In this document: positions 1 to 6,758 of the stretch, piece by piece | Layout: each line of letters begins with the position of its first letter | Numbering within the stretch: position 1 is the first letter of the stretch | From: Acidobacteriota bacterium | GTDB lineage: Bacteria > Acidobacteriota > Terriglobia > Terriglobales > Acidobacteriaceae | Direction of reading: 5' to 3' | Length of the DNA stretch: 7,456 bases | Assembly (NCBI GenBank): GCA_021805955.1 | Contig: JAJZDO010000533.1 | Location: 1 to 7,456, forward strand | Translations under genes and position numbers: made by a program | Notes under the pieces: generated by a model | The model's input: only the letters and a program-made list of their open reading frames with translations | The model's database searches: none | What the model was told of the DNA's origin: nothing

Positions 1-874
1 TGACGAAAGGCGTCAACTCCTTCGCATCGATGACCAGTTCGCGATCGAACTTCGCATCGGGAGCGGAGGGCAGTGATTTCCAATGTTCGACGGCCTCGTC
101 CCAGTGTTTCCCCTGGGGCGACTGCGGACGTCCTTTCAGATAGGCAAACGTTGTCGCATCGGGAGCGATCATTCCTGCGCGCGCGCCAGACTCGATGCTC
201 ATATTGCAGACGGTCATGCGGCCTTCCATGGAAAGCGCCCGAATCGCGGAGCCGGCGTACTCGACGACGTAGCCTGTAGCGCCATCGGTGCCGATGCGTC
301 CGATGATGCCAAGGGCAATATCTTTCGCGGTGACGGCAGGCGGAAGTTCGCCTTCGACCGAGATGCGAAAAGTCTTCGGCTTCGATTGCGGCAGGCACTG
401 CGTGGCCAGCACATGCTCCACTTCGCTGGTGCCGATGCCGAAGGCCAGCGCTCCAAACGCGCCGTGGGTGCTTGTATGGCTGTCGCCGCACACAATGGTC
501 ATGCCGGGTTTGGTGAATCCCAGTTCCGGGCCGATGATATGCACGATGCCTTGCTGTTTCGACTGCACATCGTACAGTTCAATGCCAAATTCCTTGCAGT
601 TGCGGCGCAGAGTTTCAATCTGCTTCGACGCAATGGCGTCCTGGATGATCAGGCGATCGGCCGCCACTGTGGGTACGTTATGGTCGACCGTCGCCAGCGA
701 ACGATCGGGACGGCGCACGGTACGGCCTGCGAGGCGGAGTCCCTCGAATGCCTGCGGTGAAGTCACTTCATGCAGTAAATGCAAATCGATGTAGAGCAGG
801 GCTGGCTCCCCTGCCGGTGCGGTGACGACGTGTGCGTCCCAAATGTTTTGAAAAAGCGTGTTTTTATTTGCCAT
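1..874 (-). CDS. leuC: 3-isopropylmalate dehydratase large subunit (partial, C-terminus off window)
   Basis: LeuC with LeuD isomerises 2-isopropylmalate to 3-isopropylmalate in the cytoplasm, using a 4Fe-4S cluster (aconitase family). Reading the minus strand from the ATG at 874 gives 291 residues beginning [17 protein letters not shown] and open to the window edge; the family is about 470 residues, so roughly 60% is present. Visible family motifs are [18 protein letters not shown] (26-43), the [13 protein letters not shown] block (129-141) followed by [12 protein letters not shown] (148-159), and [14 protein letters not shown] (215-228). The three cluster-binding cysteines lie further C-terminal in this family and are not in view. 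The start sits 81 nt after the leuB stop with only a weak purine-rich stretch (GAAAGA) upstream, so translation may depend on read-through from leuB. It is the third gene of leuA-leuB-leuC; leuD is expected beyond the left edge. The long plus-strand frame opposite is a shadow. Confidence 0.97.
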   Translation of the reverse strand, partial: MANKNTLFQNIWDAHVVTAPAGEPALLYIDLHLLHEVTSPQAFEGLRLAGRTVRRPDRSLATVDHNVPTVAADRLIIQDAIASKQIETLRRNCKEFGIELYDVQSKQQGIVHIIGPELGFTKPGMTIVCGDSHTSTHGAFGALAFGIGTSEVEHVLATQCLPQSKPKTFRISVEGELPPAVTAKDIALGIIGRIGTDGATGYVVEYAGSAIRALSMEGRMTVCNMSIESGARAGMIAPDATTFAYLKGRPQSPQGKHWDEAVEHWKSLPSAPDAKFDRELVIDAKELTPFV

Positions 875-955
875 ATTCTTTCACTGTGCTTGTGGTGCGT
901 GGGTGCGGGTCAGGATGAAGATTTTGCTTCGTACTCGGGGATGCGGCGAGAAAAC

Positions 956-2071
956 CTAGACCGCGTGCATCGCCTGGTTGCAATCGATAATTTCGTTCAA
1001 AACTTCGAAGACGTGTTTTCCCATCTCTTTCGTGCTGACAATTTGTTGATCGGGTTGATTGGTGCGGGCCAGATCGGCAGTGCGGTAGCCGGCGGCCAAC
1101 ACGCGCTGCACGGCGGTCTCAATCGCCTGCGCTTCCTGCTCCAGTCCGGCGGAGTGGCGCAGCAGCATGGCTGCGGTCAAAATCGCGCCCAAAGGATTCG
1201 CTTTGCCCGTTCCTGCAATGTCCGGGGCCGAACCGTGTACCGGTTCATATAAATTGACCTTGCCGCCAATCGTCGCCGAAGGCAGCATGCCCAGCGAACC
1301 TGTAATCACCGCGGCCTCATCGGAGAGGATGTCGCCGAACAAATTCTCCGTCAGCACCACATCGAAGTTGCGCGGCGTATTCATCAAGTGCATCGCGCAG
1401 GCATCGACGTATTGATGTTCCAGCGTCACATCGGGATATTGTGTTGCCACTTCCGTTACAGTCGCACGCCACAGTTGCGATACTTCCAGCACGTTGGCTT
1501 TGTCCACGGACGTAACTTTGCGGCGGCGTTTTTGCGCCAACTCAAATGCGATGCGCGCCACCCGGACCACTTCCTCGCGGGTGTACAGCATGGTATTCAG
1601 AGCGACGCCGTTTTCGCGGTCCCAGGAGCGTGGGGCGCCAAAGTAGAGGCCGCCAAGGAGTTCCCGCACAAACAGAATGTTTGCACCCTCCGTGACTTCC
1701 GGTCGCAGCGGGGAATTGTTGCTGAGCGGCGCATAGGCGACCGATGGGCGCAGGTTGGCGAAGCCGCCGAGGGCTTGCCGCAACTGCAGCAGGCCGGCTT
1801 CCGGGCGCTTATCGGGCGGAAGGGAATTGAACTCATTTCCACCTACTGCGCCGAGTAGGACAGCATCACTATCGAGTGCCGTTTCCAGCGTTGCCGGGGG
1901 CAACGGCGATCCCTGCTGGCGAATGGCAACGCCTCCGATCGGCATCTCCACAAAACGACACCTGGAGCCGTTCCATTGACTGACGGCCTCCAGGATCAGG
2001 ACCGCTTCGTGCGTGACTTCCGGACCAATCCCGTCTCCTGGAACTAGCGTGATCTTGATTTCATCTGACAT
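956..2071 (-). CDS. leuB: 3-isopropylmalate dehydrogenase
   Basis: LeuB oxidatively decarboxylates 3-isopropylmalate with NAD+ to 2-oxoisocaproate, the direct precursor of leucine, in the cytoplasm. The product is 371 residues, close to the family length of about 360. It starts [19 protein letters not shown], and the family signature [15 protein letters not shown] lies at 273-287. Substrate-binding arginines are visible as R98 (LLQLRQ), R108 (ANLRPS) and R136 (FVRELLGG); catalytic K191 is in SVDKANVL, and metal-binding acids are D223 (YVDA) and D247/D251 (FGDILSDEA). The frame stays open upstream to a TTG at 2110, but the ATG at 2071 is preferred. It has a strong AGGAG Shine-Dalgarno (2077-2081) five bases upstream and yields the normal N-terminus. 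The gene lies 89 nt downstream of leuA and 81 nt upstream of leuC on the same strand, consistent with one operon. The NAD-binding signature separates it from isocitrate dehydrogenase. Confidence 0.97.
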   Translation of the reverse strand: MSDEIKITLVPGDGIGPEVTHEAVLILEAVSQWNGSRCRFVEMPIGGVAIRQQGSPLPPATLETALDSDAVLLGAVGGNEFNSLPPDKRPEAGLLQLRQALGGFANLRPSVAYAPLSNNSPLRPEVTEGANILFVRELLGGLYFGAPRSWDRENGVALNTMLYTREEVVRVARIAFELAQKRRRKVTSVDKANVLEVSQLWRATVTEVATQYPDVTLEHQYVDACAMHLMNTPRNFDVVLTENLFGDILSDEAAVITGSLGMLPSATIGGKVNLYEPVHGSAPDIAGTGKANPLGAILTAAMLLRHSAGLEQEAQAIETAVQRVLAAGYRTADLARTNQPDQQIVSTKEMGKHVFEVLNEIIDCNQAMHAV

Positions 2072-2160
2072 CGAAACTCCTGCGTGGGGCCCGGTCGTAC
2101 CCGCGGCCAATTTATCTTGTAGCGTTCGGTTGCAGTCACGATTCGCGTGCAGCTATCGGA

Positions 2161-3393
2161 TTAAGGCTGCGGGGCTGCCACAGCTGTCGAACTCGAGGAA
2201 CCGTGCTGGCCACCGTGCTGATTGACGACTGGCGATTGATGTAGATGCGTCAGCATGATGCCGACCAGGTCTTGATCGAAGACAGATTTCTTGCGGTCTG
2301 CAACTTCGACAAATCGATCGTAAGCCAAGTCCAGGTCCGTGCGGCTTAGACTGTAACCAAGTTCTTTCAGTCGATGGTTCAATGCATGGCGTCCGGAGTG
2401 CTTTCCCAGAACCATTTTGTTCGCAGGTACCCCCACCTGCGATGGGGTCATAATTTCATAGCATAGCGGATTGGACATCACCCCGTGTTGGTGAATGCCA
2501 GCCTCGTGCGAAAAGGCATTGCTTCCGACAACAGCCTTGTTCGGTGCGGGTGAGAAGGTAATGATCTCGCCCAACATTTGGCTGGTCGGGAACAATTGCT
2601 TCAGGTCGAGATTGTGCTGGAACGGCAATTGGTCGTGTCGCACGTGCATAGCCGCCGCCAGTTCTTCCAGCGCGGCATTTCCGGCTCGTTCCCCGATTCC
2701 ATTGATCGTGCATTCCACCTGTCGCGCGCCAGCTTCCAGCGCGGCCAGACTGTTGGCGACGGCCAATCCCAGGTCATTGTGGCAATGGCTGGACAAAACA
2801 ATATTGTCAACGCCGCGAATCCGCTCTTTCATCAACCGGAACATGGAACCGTATTCATGAGGAACCGTATATCCGACGGTATCCGGCAAGTTGATGACGG
2901 TTGCGCCGGCATCGACCGCAATTTGAACCATTTCGCACAAAAAATTTCTGTCGGACCTGGAGGCGTCTTCCGGCGAGAACTCGACGTCATCCACATAGGT
3001 GCGGGCCAGGCGGACCGACTTGTCCGTCAATTCCAGCGCCTGTTCGCGAGAGATTTGCAGTTTGTATTCCAAATGGATGTCAGAGCTGGCAAGAAAAATG
3101 TGGATGCGAGACTTAGCGGCAGGCTCCAGCGCGCGAGCGGCAGCGACAATATCTTCTTCCTTGGCGCGCGACAGGGAACAGATGCGCGGTCCCTTCACTT
3201 CTTGCGCCACTTGCCGCACAGCGGCAAAGTCGCCGTCGGATGCAATGGCAAACCCCGCTTCAATGACATCGACGCCCAGCAATTCCAGTTGCCTGGCCAG
3301 CCGAACTTTCTCGGCCATGTACATACTGCAACCCGGCGATTGTTCTCCATCGCGGAGGGTGGTATCGAAGAAAAAAATTCGTTCCTGATGCAC
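2161..3393 (-). CDS. leuA: 2-isopropylmalate synthase lacking the C-terminal regulatory domain
   Basis: LeuA condenses acetyl-CoA with 2-ketoisovalerate, the first committed step of leucine synthesis. From the GTG at 3393 the product is 410 residues. In this numbering the catalytic TIM barrel has FFFDTTLRDGEQSPG near 7-21 (metal ligand D10), the HCHNDLG metal motif near 203-209 and GIGERAGNAALEE near 232-244. AGIHQHGV (about 298-305) and LGKHSGRHAL (about 329-338) are linker-region hallmarks. The protein ends soon after DRKKSVFDQDLVGIM with a His/Ser/Gly/Pro-rich tail. Typical LeuA has a further ~100-residue leucine-binding domain, and the 89-nt gap to leuB is too short to hide one. The frame opens upstream to a TTG at 3414, but GTG is preferred because GAGGG (3399-3403) sits five bases before it. 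Homocitrate or citramalate synthase are relatives; the IPMS-type GIGERAGNAALEE block and leuBC linkage argue for leucine. Lack of leucine feedback inhibition is inferred. Confidence 0.93.
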   Translation of the reverse strand: MHQERIFFFDTTLRDGEQSPGCSMYMAEKVRLARQLELLGVDVIEAGFAIASDGDFAAVRQVAQEVKGPRICSLSRAKEEDIVAAARALEPAAKSRIHIFLASSDIHLEYKLQISREQALELTDKSVRLARTYVDDVEFSPEDASRSDRNFLCEMVQIAVDAGATVINLPDTVGYTVPHEYGSMFRLMKERIRGVDNIVLSSHCHNDLGLAVANSLAALEAGARQVECTINGIGERAGNAALEELAAAMHVRHDQLPFQHNLDLKQLFPTSQMLGEIITFSPAPNKAVVGSNAFSHEAGIHQHGVMSNPLCYEIMTPSQVGVPANKMVLGKHSGRHALNHRLKELGYSLSRTDLDLAYDRFVEVADRKKSVFDQDLVGIMLTHLHQSPVVNQHGGQHGSSSSTAVAAPQP

Positions 3394-3432
3394 GGCATCC
3401 CTCGTAACGGGCAAAAGTGAATACAGCCTTTG

Positions 3433-3456
3433 TTCTCTTACAATAGCATAAGAGAA
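3433..3456. repeat. Perfect inverted repeat, candidate operator for the LysR-type regulator
   Basis: Arms TTCTCTTA (3433-3440) and TAAGAGAA (3449-3456) are exact reverse complements separated by 8 bp. The element lies 40-63 bp upstream of the proposed leuA GTG. It has no T-run on either strand, so it is not an intrinsic terminator. Dyads of this size in a gap next to a LysR-type gene are typical operator candidates. However, the even spacer means its symmetry axis does not coincide with the classic T-N11-A LysR box, so the assignment is tentative. In RNA it could also form a hairpin in the leuA 5' leader. Confidence 0.5.
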
Positions 3457-3475
3457 TCTAATGCGAGCAACTATT

Positions 3476-3489
3476 TATATTAGAATATA
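3476..3489. repeat. AT-rich palindrome, second candidate regulatory dyad
   Basis: TATATT (3476-3481) and AATATA (3484-3489) are exact inverted arms around a 2-bp centre. The dyad lies in the most AT-rich part of the leuA/lysR-type gap and could be a second regulator site or simply overlapping -10-like DNA. In such AT-rich sequence a 14-bp palindrome is weak evidence by itself. Confidence 0.3.
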
Positions 3490-3531
3490 TTATCAACGCG
3501 AGCATGCCTTCACGCTCCATAAGGACAACCG

Positions 3532-4455
3532 ATGGACCTGTTTCAACTGGAAACCTTCATGGCCGTGGCGGAAGAGAAAAGTTTTTCTCGTGCTGCCGTC
3601 AAACTGCATCGCACCCAACCGGCTATCAGCCAGGTGATCCGCAAGCTTGAGGTGGAAATGGATGAGGTGCTCTTCGACCGCGCAGCCCGGGACGCTACGT
3701 TGACCGCCGCAGGTGAGCTATTGCGTGAGTATGCCGAACGATTGCTGAACCTGCGTGGCGAGGCGACCACAGCCTTGTCGGAATTGCGCTCGCTCCATCG
3801 CGGACGTCTGAATGTGGCCGCCAATGAATATACGTGCCTGTATTTGCTGCCGGTGATCGATGTATTTCGCCGCTTGTCGCCGCAAATCCACGTGACCGTG
3901 CAACGCTCCCTCGCCAGCCGCATGGCGGAGGAACTGCTGCAGCACTCGGTGGAGTTGGGCATCGTTTCCTATCGGCCGGACGATCCCCAGATTCGCTCGA
4001 TCGTGGTGTATCGCGACGACCTGGTTTTCGTGATGCATCCCGGACATCCGTTGGCACGCGCCAAGCAGGTTTCGATCCGCGAGCTGGGAGCGGAAAATTT
4101 TGTCGCGCATAACGTTCCATCGCCGCTGCGGCAAAAAGTGATGCAGGCGTTCCAGCGTCATAAGACGCCACTCAACATGGCCGTCGAGCTGCCCAGTCTG
4201 GAAGCCATCAAGCGCTTTGTGGCGATGGGCAACGGCGTCGCCCTGTTGCCCGGCCTGACCGCGCGCCAGGAAATTGAACGGGGAGAACTGGTGCAGTTGC
4301 GCGTGCCGGAGCTGGCGTTTGAGCGGCGTCTGCGCGTCGTGCATCGCCGGCCAGCGAATCTTTCCCATGCTTCGCTGGCGTTTCTGAAGGTCGTCGAGTC
4401 CATGGCGAAGGAGCGCGGCGACCCGTTTCACTTTCAGGCGGAAAAAGGACACTAG
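3532..4455 (+). CDS. LysR-type transcriptional regulator, divergent from leuABC
   Basis: This 307-residue protein has the standard LysR-family length and layout. The N-terminal winged helix-turn-helix covers about residues 1-60: MDLFQLETFMAVAEEKSFSR, then AAVKLHRTQPAISQVIRKLE with the recognition helix near 28-40, and LFDR...LTAAGELL. A linker helix follows at about 61-88. The periplasmic-binding-protein-like effector domain runs from about 91 (GRLNVAAN), with LLPVIDVFRRLSP at 105-117 and VAMGNGVALLPG at 230-241. The ATG at 3532 is supported by AAGGA (3521-3525) six bases upstream. The gene is transcribed away from leuA across a dyad-bearing gap, so control of leuABC, with a branched-chain pathway metabolite as effector, is the simplest inference; nothing in the sequence identifies the effector. 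The subfamily (CysL, CbbR, LeuO or other) cannot be fixed, so no symbol is given. A 244-codon frame on the opposite strand is a shadow. Confidence 0.95.
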   Translation: MDLFQLETFMAVAEEKSFSRAAVKLHRTQPAISQVIRKLEVEMDEVLFDRAARDATLTAAGELLREYAERLLNLRGEATTALSELRSLHRGRLNVAANEYTCLYLLPVIDVFRRLSPQIHVTVQRSLASRMAEELLQHSVELGIVSYRPDDPQIRSIVVYRDDLVFVMHPGHPLARAKQVSIRELGAENFVAHNVPSPLRQKVMQAFQRHKTPLNMAVELPSLEAIKRFVAMGNGVALLPGLTARQEIERGELVQLRVPELAFERRLRVVHRRPANLSHASLAFLKVVESMAKERGDPFHFQAEKGH

Positions 4456-4730
4456 CTGTGGCCCCTGTCAGCACAATTTGAATCAGCACAATTTGAATCC
4501 ACACACGCGTGCATACTTGTCCAGCGGCGTGTTGCTCTGCCAAGGGCCGACAGTAAAGTCGACCAGCAGCGCGATCAGGCCCTCGTCAAGCATGGACCAG
4601 TTCCGATGCGCTGGTCGTGGGTTAGGGTCTGTTCAGTGCACTCCGCGAGCACAGAGGCCTGTTCTCGCCAGTCGAGGTCCAGCTTACGTGTGGTTCGTCG
4701 TTCCGGGGATATTTCGCGTGAAGGATTCTG
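4456..4730. other. Convergent intergenic region, no confident gene
   Basis: This 275-bp stretch lies between the convergent ends of the LysR-type gene and the HAD phosphatase gene. It contains a perfect 15-bp tandem duplication near its left end and a short inverted repeat GACCAG/CTGGTC (4595-4600 and 4611-4616, 10-nt loop) with no T-run after it. A 36-codon minus-strand frame (4483-4593) has coding-like third positions but no recognised homology. I see no classical intrinsic terminator for either flanking gene. Confidence 0.6.
4468..4497. repeat. Perfect 2 x 15-bp tandem repeat
   Basis: The unit TCAGCACAATTTGAA occurs twice without mismatch (4468-4482 and 4483-4497), followed by TC of a third copy. 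It begins 13 bp after the LysR-type stop codon. Read on the minus strand, each unit is exactly five codons in the frame of the small 4483-4593 ORF (Phe-Lys-Leu-Cys-stop), so the duplication repeats that ORF's end and stop. It is most likely a recent slippage-type duplication. Confidence 0.95.
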
Positions 4731-5402
4731 CTACGTTGCCAAATGAATAAGAATCGCGCCGTCCGGAGCCGGACCAGCGGTGACAAAATCGAGTGACGGG
4801 ACGATCGAGTCCGCCTCATCCAAATCGGCTGCGGGATGCGATGACAAAACTGCGAGGACCTTGCATCCAGCAGCCTTACCTGACTTGATTCCAGAAGGCG
4901 CGTCCTCGATCACCAGGCACTCAGACGGCGCAAGGCCAAGGATTCGTGCGCCTGTTTCATAGGGCTCGGGGTGAGGCTTTCCGTGGATTACGTCATTGGC
5001 CGTCACAATTCTGTGTGCCGCGTGGATGCCTGCGCATTCCAGCCGGCCTCGCATAATCCGTTCCGAGGCCGAGGACACAATGGTCCAGCTTTCGGGCGGA
5101 AGCGCTGCAATAAACCGCCGTACTCCAGGCAGAACGGCAATGCCGTCTTGCTCTTCTTCGTCGAAGTCGTCTAGGCGTTCGAGTTCAACCGATGCATCGA
5201 GATCCGGCCGAATTGCGCGGAGCGTATCTACGTTGCGTATCCCATGTATGGCCTTCAAAGAGAAACTTTTCTCCATGCCGTGGAAGTGCGCCCATCGCAA
5301 CCAGCTTTTTTCGTCGGAGGCGGTTGAGCTGATCAGTACGCCATCCATGTCGAATAATATGCCGCGCACGTGTATCGTAAGCGAATTAGATTGTGCGTTC
5401 AA
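4731..5402 (-). CDS. HAD-superfamily phosphatase (beta-phosphoglucomutase / YfbT sugar-phosphatase-like)
   Basis: This 223-residue soluble enzyme has all four HAD motifs. Motif I is FDMDGVL with nucleophile D18 and acid/base D20; motif II is IVSSAS with S110; motif III is K142 in GKPHPEPY; motif IV is the Mg-binding IEDAPSGIKSGKAAG with E166/D167. A helical cap lies at about 25-85, as in subfamily IA enzymes. The ALPPESWTIVSS and GKPHPEPYETGA blocks resemble sugar-phosphate and glycerol-3-phosphate phosphatases of the YfbT/GPP group, but the substrate cannot be read from sequence and a mutase role is possible. The start is taken as TTG at 5402: GGAG (5407-5410) sits just upstream and the codon overlaps the stop of the decayed upstream gene as TTGA. 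An in-frame GTG at codon 12 would give MRGILFDMDG but has no ribosome binding site. The gene ends 275 bp from the convergent LysR-type gene and looks intact. Confidence 0.92.
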   Translation of the reverse strand: MNAQSNSLTIHVRGILFDMDGVLISSTASDEKSWLRWAHFHGMEKSFSLKAIHGIRNVDTLRAIRPDLDASVELERLDDFDEEEQDGIAVLPGVRRFIAALPPESWTIVSSASERIMRGRLECAGIHAAHRIVTANDVIHGKPHPEPYETGARILGLAPSECLVIEDAPSGIKSGKAAGCKVLAVLSSHPAADLDEADSIVPSLDFVTAGPAPDGAILIHLAT

Positions 5403-5950
5403 AGTTCTCCGATCTCTCCAGTTTTCAATCCTTGTTTTTCAACCGCAGACAGAATCGAGGAGACGTCGGTCCAAGGCTGCCGGTTCAGCAACTGATATTT
5501 TGCTCGTTCCATTCTCGCGCCTCCCAGGGCGTCATGGAAATGTACTGTGACATGCGCACCATAGTTCTGGGAAGTGATTGGGTGGATGCCGTGAACTAAA
5601 CATGCTATTGAAAATCAGCAGGCCGCCCACTTCCATTGGAACAGGATACACATCGAAGCCGTCCCGATCCGCAGACTGCCTTCAACGGCAGAACAGCCAT
5701 TGTCCAACAACCTTCAGGGGATAATCGACGCCATAGTTCGGTTGTTGCTCGCTGGCAGTTGACCGGTCTTCCTGCTTAGGTGGCGCAAAATTGTCGAGTT
5801 GTTCACGGAAGGCTGCGGCCTGCGAGCGATCGCATTGATCATGAAATCTTCGCGCATAGCAACTTCCCGTCTGCATTCCACGTCTAGTTCTACAGACAGC
5901 GCATTTGCAGCAGATTCAATTGTGTTGAGTGGCTGCGTGGCGCGTGTCAT
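5399..5950 (-). pseudogene. Decayed phytanoyl-CoA dioxygenase (PhyH)-like gene
   Basis: Stretches resembling an Fe(II)/2-oxoglutarate oxygenase of the PhyH family run in order along the minus strand but change frame repeatedly. From the ATG at 5950 one frame gives REDFMINAIAR; another (about 5682-5825) gives SQAAAFREQLDNFAPP and YPLKVVGQWL, then a TGA at 5682-5684. The same frame resumes with DGFDVYPVPMEVGGLLIFNSM up to 5601. Dropping one T from the run at 5598-5600 restores VHGIHP, which looks like the distal iron-ligand His region. A further shift gives VRMSQYISMTPWEAREW (from 5559), and a last one gives WTDVSSILSAVEKQGLK, ending in TGA at 5399. No HxD iron motif is visible, and about 184 codons remain against roughly 250-300 in the family, so an internal deletion is likely. 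The stop overlaps the phosphatase TTG start by 4 nt, suggesting former coupling. Family assignment rests on remembered motif resemblance only; sequencing error at several sites is the alternative. Confidence 0.5.
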
Positions 5951-5967
5951 GGAGAAAGGACTTGAAG

Positions 5968-6507
5968 ATGAATCATCGTAAAAGTTTCACTCGAATGAGC
6001 GCGAGCGTCGCCCTGCTCGGAATGGCACTTTGTGTTCCCGCAGCCACGCTTGCCCAGAACACAACGCCCCCACCGCCGGACTCGCAAGCAATGGCAGGCC
6101 AGCAATCCAGCCCGGGTGGACAGCCCATGATGCGGCGCCATCATCCGCCAAGTCCGAAGCGCCAGTTGCGGCATTTGAGCAAAATGCTGAACCTGACAGC
6201 GGACCAGCAAAAACAGATGCTGCCCATCCTCCAGGACCAGCGCAAGCAGATGGAATCGATCCGCGGCAATTCGGCATTGGCCCCTCAGCAGCGTCGCCAG
6301 CAGATGCGCGCCGCAATGATGGACACCCATCAAAAGATGGAGGCCATCATGACCGATAGTCAGAAGCAGCAGTTCGAGCAGGACATGCAGCAGCGCCGTC
6401 AACGTATGGGGCGGGGCATGATGGGACAACAAGGCATGGGAGGTGCAGGAACGCCACCGCCTCCACCGAACGGACAAAATCCTCCTCCGCTACCGCCGCA
6501 ACAGTAG
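5968..6507 (+). CDS. Periplasmic Spy/CpxP-like LTxxQ-motif protein
   Basis: The 179-residue product starts with a Sec signal peptide: MNHRKSFTRM, hydrophobic core about 12-26, likely cleavage after TLA near 29. The mature part is predicted helical, highly charged and rich in Gln, Met and Arg. It carries LTADQQKQM (76-84) and, about 50 residues on, the related MTDSQKQQFE (128-137); this pair typifies the LTxxQ (Spy/CpxP/CnrX-type) family. Known members are periplasmic chaperones or metal-stress sensors, so a periplasmic envelope-stress or metal-related role is likely but the exact function is unknown. A Pro-rich linker follows the signal peptide (34-37), MMRRHH lies at 54-59, and the tail is Gly/Met-rich then poly-Pro (148-179). 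The ATG at 5968 is chosen over an in-frame start at 5929 because AAAGGA sits seven bases upstream and it begins the signal peptide. C22 is not in a lipobox. A strong terminator follows. Confidence 0.85.
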   Translation: MNHRKSFTRMSASVALLGMALCVPAATLAQNTTPPPPDSQAMAGQQSSPGGQPMMRRHHPPSPKRQLRHLSKMLNLTADQQKQMLPILQDQRKQMESIRGNSALAPQQRRQQMRAAMMDTHQKMEAIMTDSQKQQFEQDMQQRRQRMGRGMMGQQGMGGAGTPPPPPNGQNPPPLPPQQ

Positions 6508-6545
6508 CTGGCGCAAGCAGAAATCTCGATATGCGAATTGTTGGA

Positions 6546-6586
6546 AGCAGGGCAGAGAACTTCTCATTCTCTGCCCTTGCTGTTTT
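6546..6586 (+). terminator. Intrinsic terminator after the Spy/CpxP-like gene
   Basis: A perfect 10-bp stem GGGCAGAGAA (6550-6559) / TTCTCTGCCC (6567-6576) closes a 7-nt loop. The stem continues by four pairs (AGCA with T and GCT) across a single-base bulge. The T-rich tail TTGCTGTTTT (6577-6586) follows. It starts 39 bp after the stop codon and should separate this gene from the downstream beta-barrel gene, which therefore needs its own promoter. Confidence 0.88.
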
Positions 6587-6758
6587 GCCGGTCGGCTACG
6601 GTCTTCAACCCACGGAAAAATGAGTCCGCGTCTGCCGTAGGCACATTCTGACAGGTACAATTGGGAGCAGGTCACGAGTCAGAGCCAAACCAAACTTTAC
6701 ACGTGGAACTGTTGCAGGATCTGCGTGTGGAGGTGGCGGATGAGGGGTTCATTACCGC

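Larger units (their letters stand above)
3394..3531. promoter_or_regulatory. Divergent leuA / lysR-type regulator control region
   Basis: This 138-bp gap separates the leuA start (minus strand) from the LysR-type gene (plus strand) and is clearly more AT-rich than the flanking genes, especially 3430-3494. It must hold the promoters of both genes. It contains two dyads, listed separately, whose centres are 38 bp apart. Several -10-like hexamers occur (for example TATTAT at 3488-3493 on plus), but none pairs with a convincing -35 at normal spacing, so I do not fix a promoter. LysR-type regulators commonly bind in such divergent gaps, repressing their own gene and controlling the neighbour; that this happens here is inference. 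Confidence 0.7.

Noticed and set aside
83..760. 225-codon plus-strand frame opposite leuC
   Set aside because: Antisense shadow of clear leuC coding; its product (Arg/His/Gly-rich) matches nothing I recognise and has no ribosome site.
2578..3420. 280-codon plus-strand frame opposite leuA
   Set aside because: Shadow of the LeuA frame, which carries all the catalytic motifs; long antisense frames are common in GC-rich coding DNA.
3433..3456. Inverted repeat as an intrinsic terminator
   Set aside because: The arms are AT-rich and no T-run follows on either strand; an operator or leader hairpin fits better.
3458..3520. 20-codon minus-strand frame upstream of leuA as a leucine attenuator leader peptide
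   Set aside because: It has only two leucine codons and two adjacent isoleucine codons, no ribosome site, and no terminator/antiterminator with a T-run before leuA; it also overlaps the LysR-type gene's ribosome site. Chance is the better explanation.
3718..4452. 244-codon minus-strand frame opposite the LysR-type gene
   Set aside because: Shadow: the plus strand encodes a full-length LysR-type protein with a good ribosome site.
4595..4616. GACCAG/CTGGTC hairpin as a bidirectional terminator between the convergent genes
   Set aside because: Six-bp stem, 10-nt loop and no T-run on either side.
6633..6661. Promoter for the beta-barrel gene with -10 TACAAT (6656-6661)
   Set aside because: The -10 is good but no -35 resembling TTGACA occurs at 16-18 bp spacing, so it is not called.
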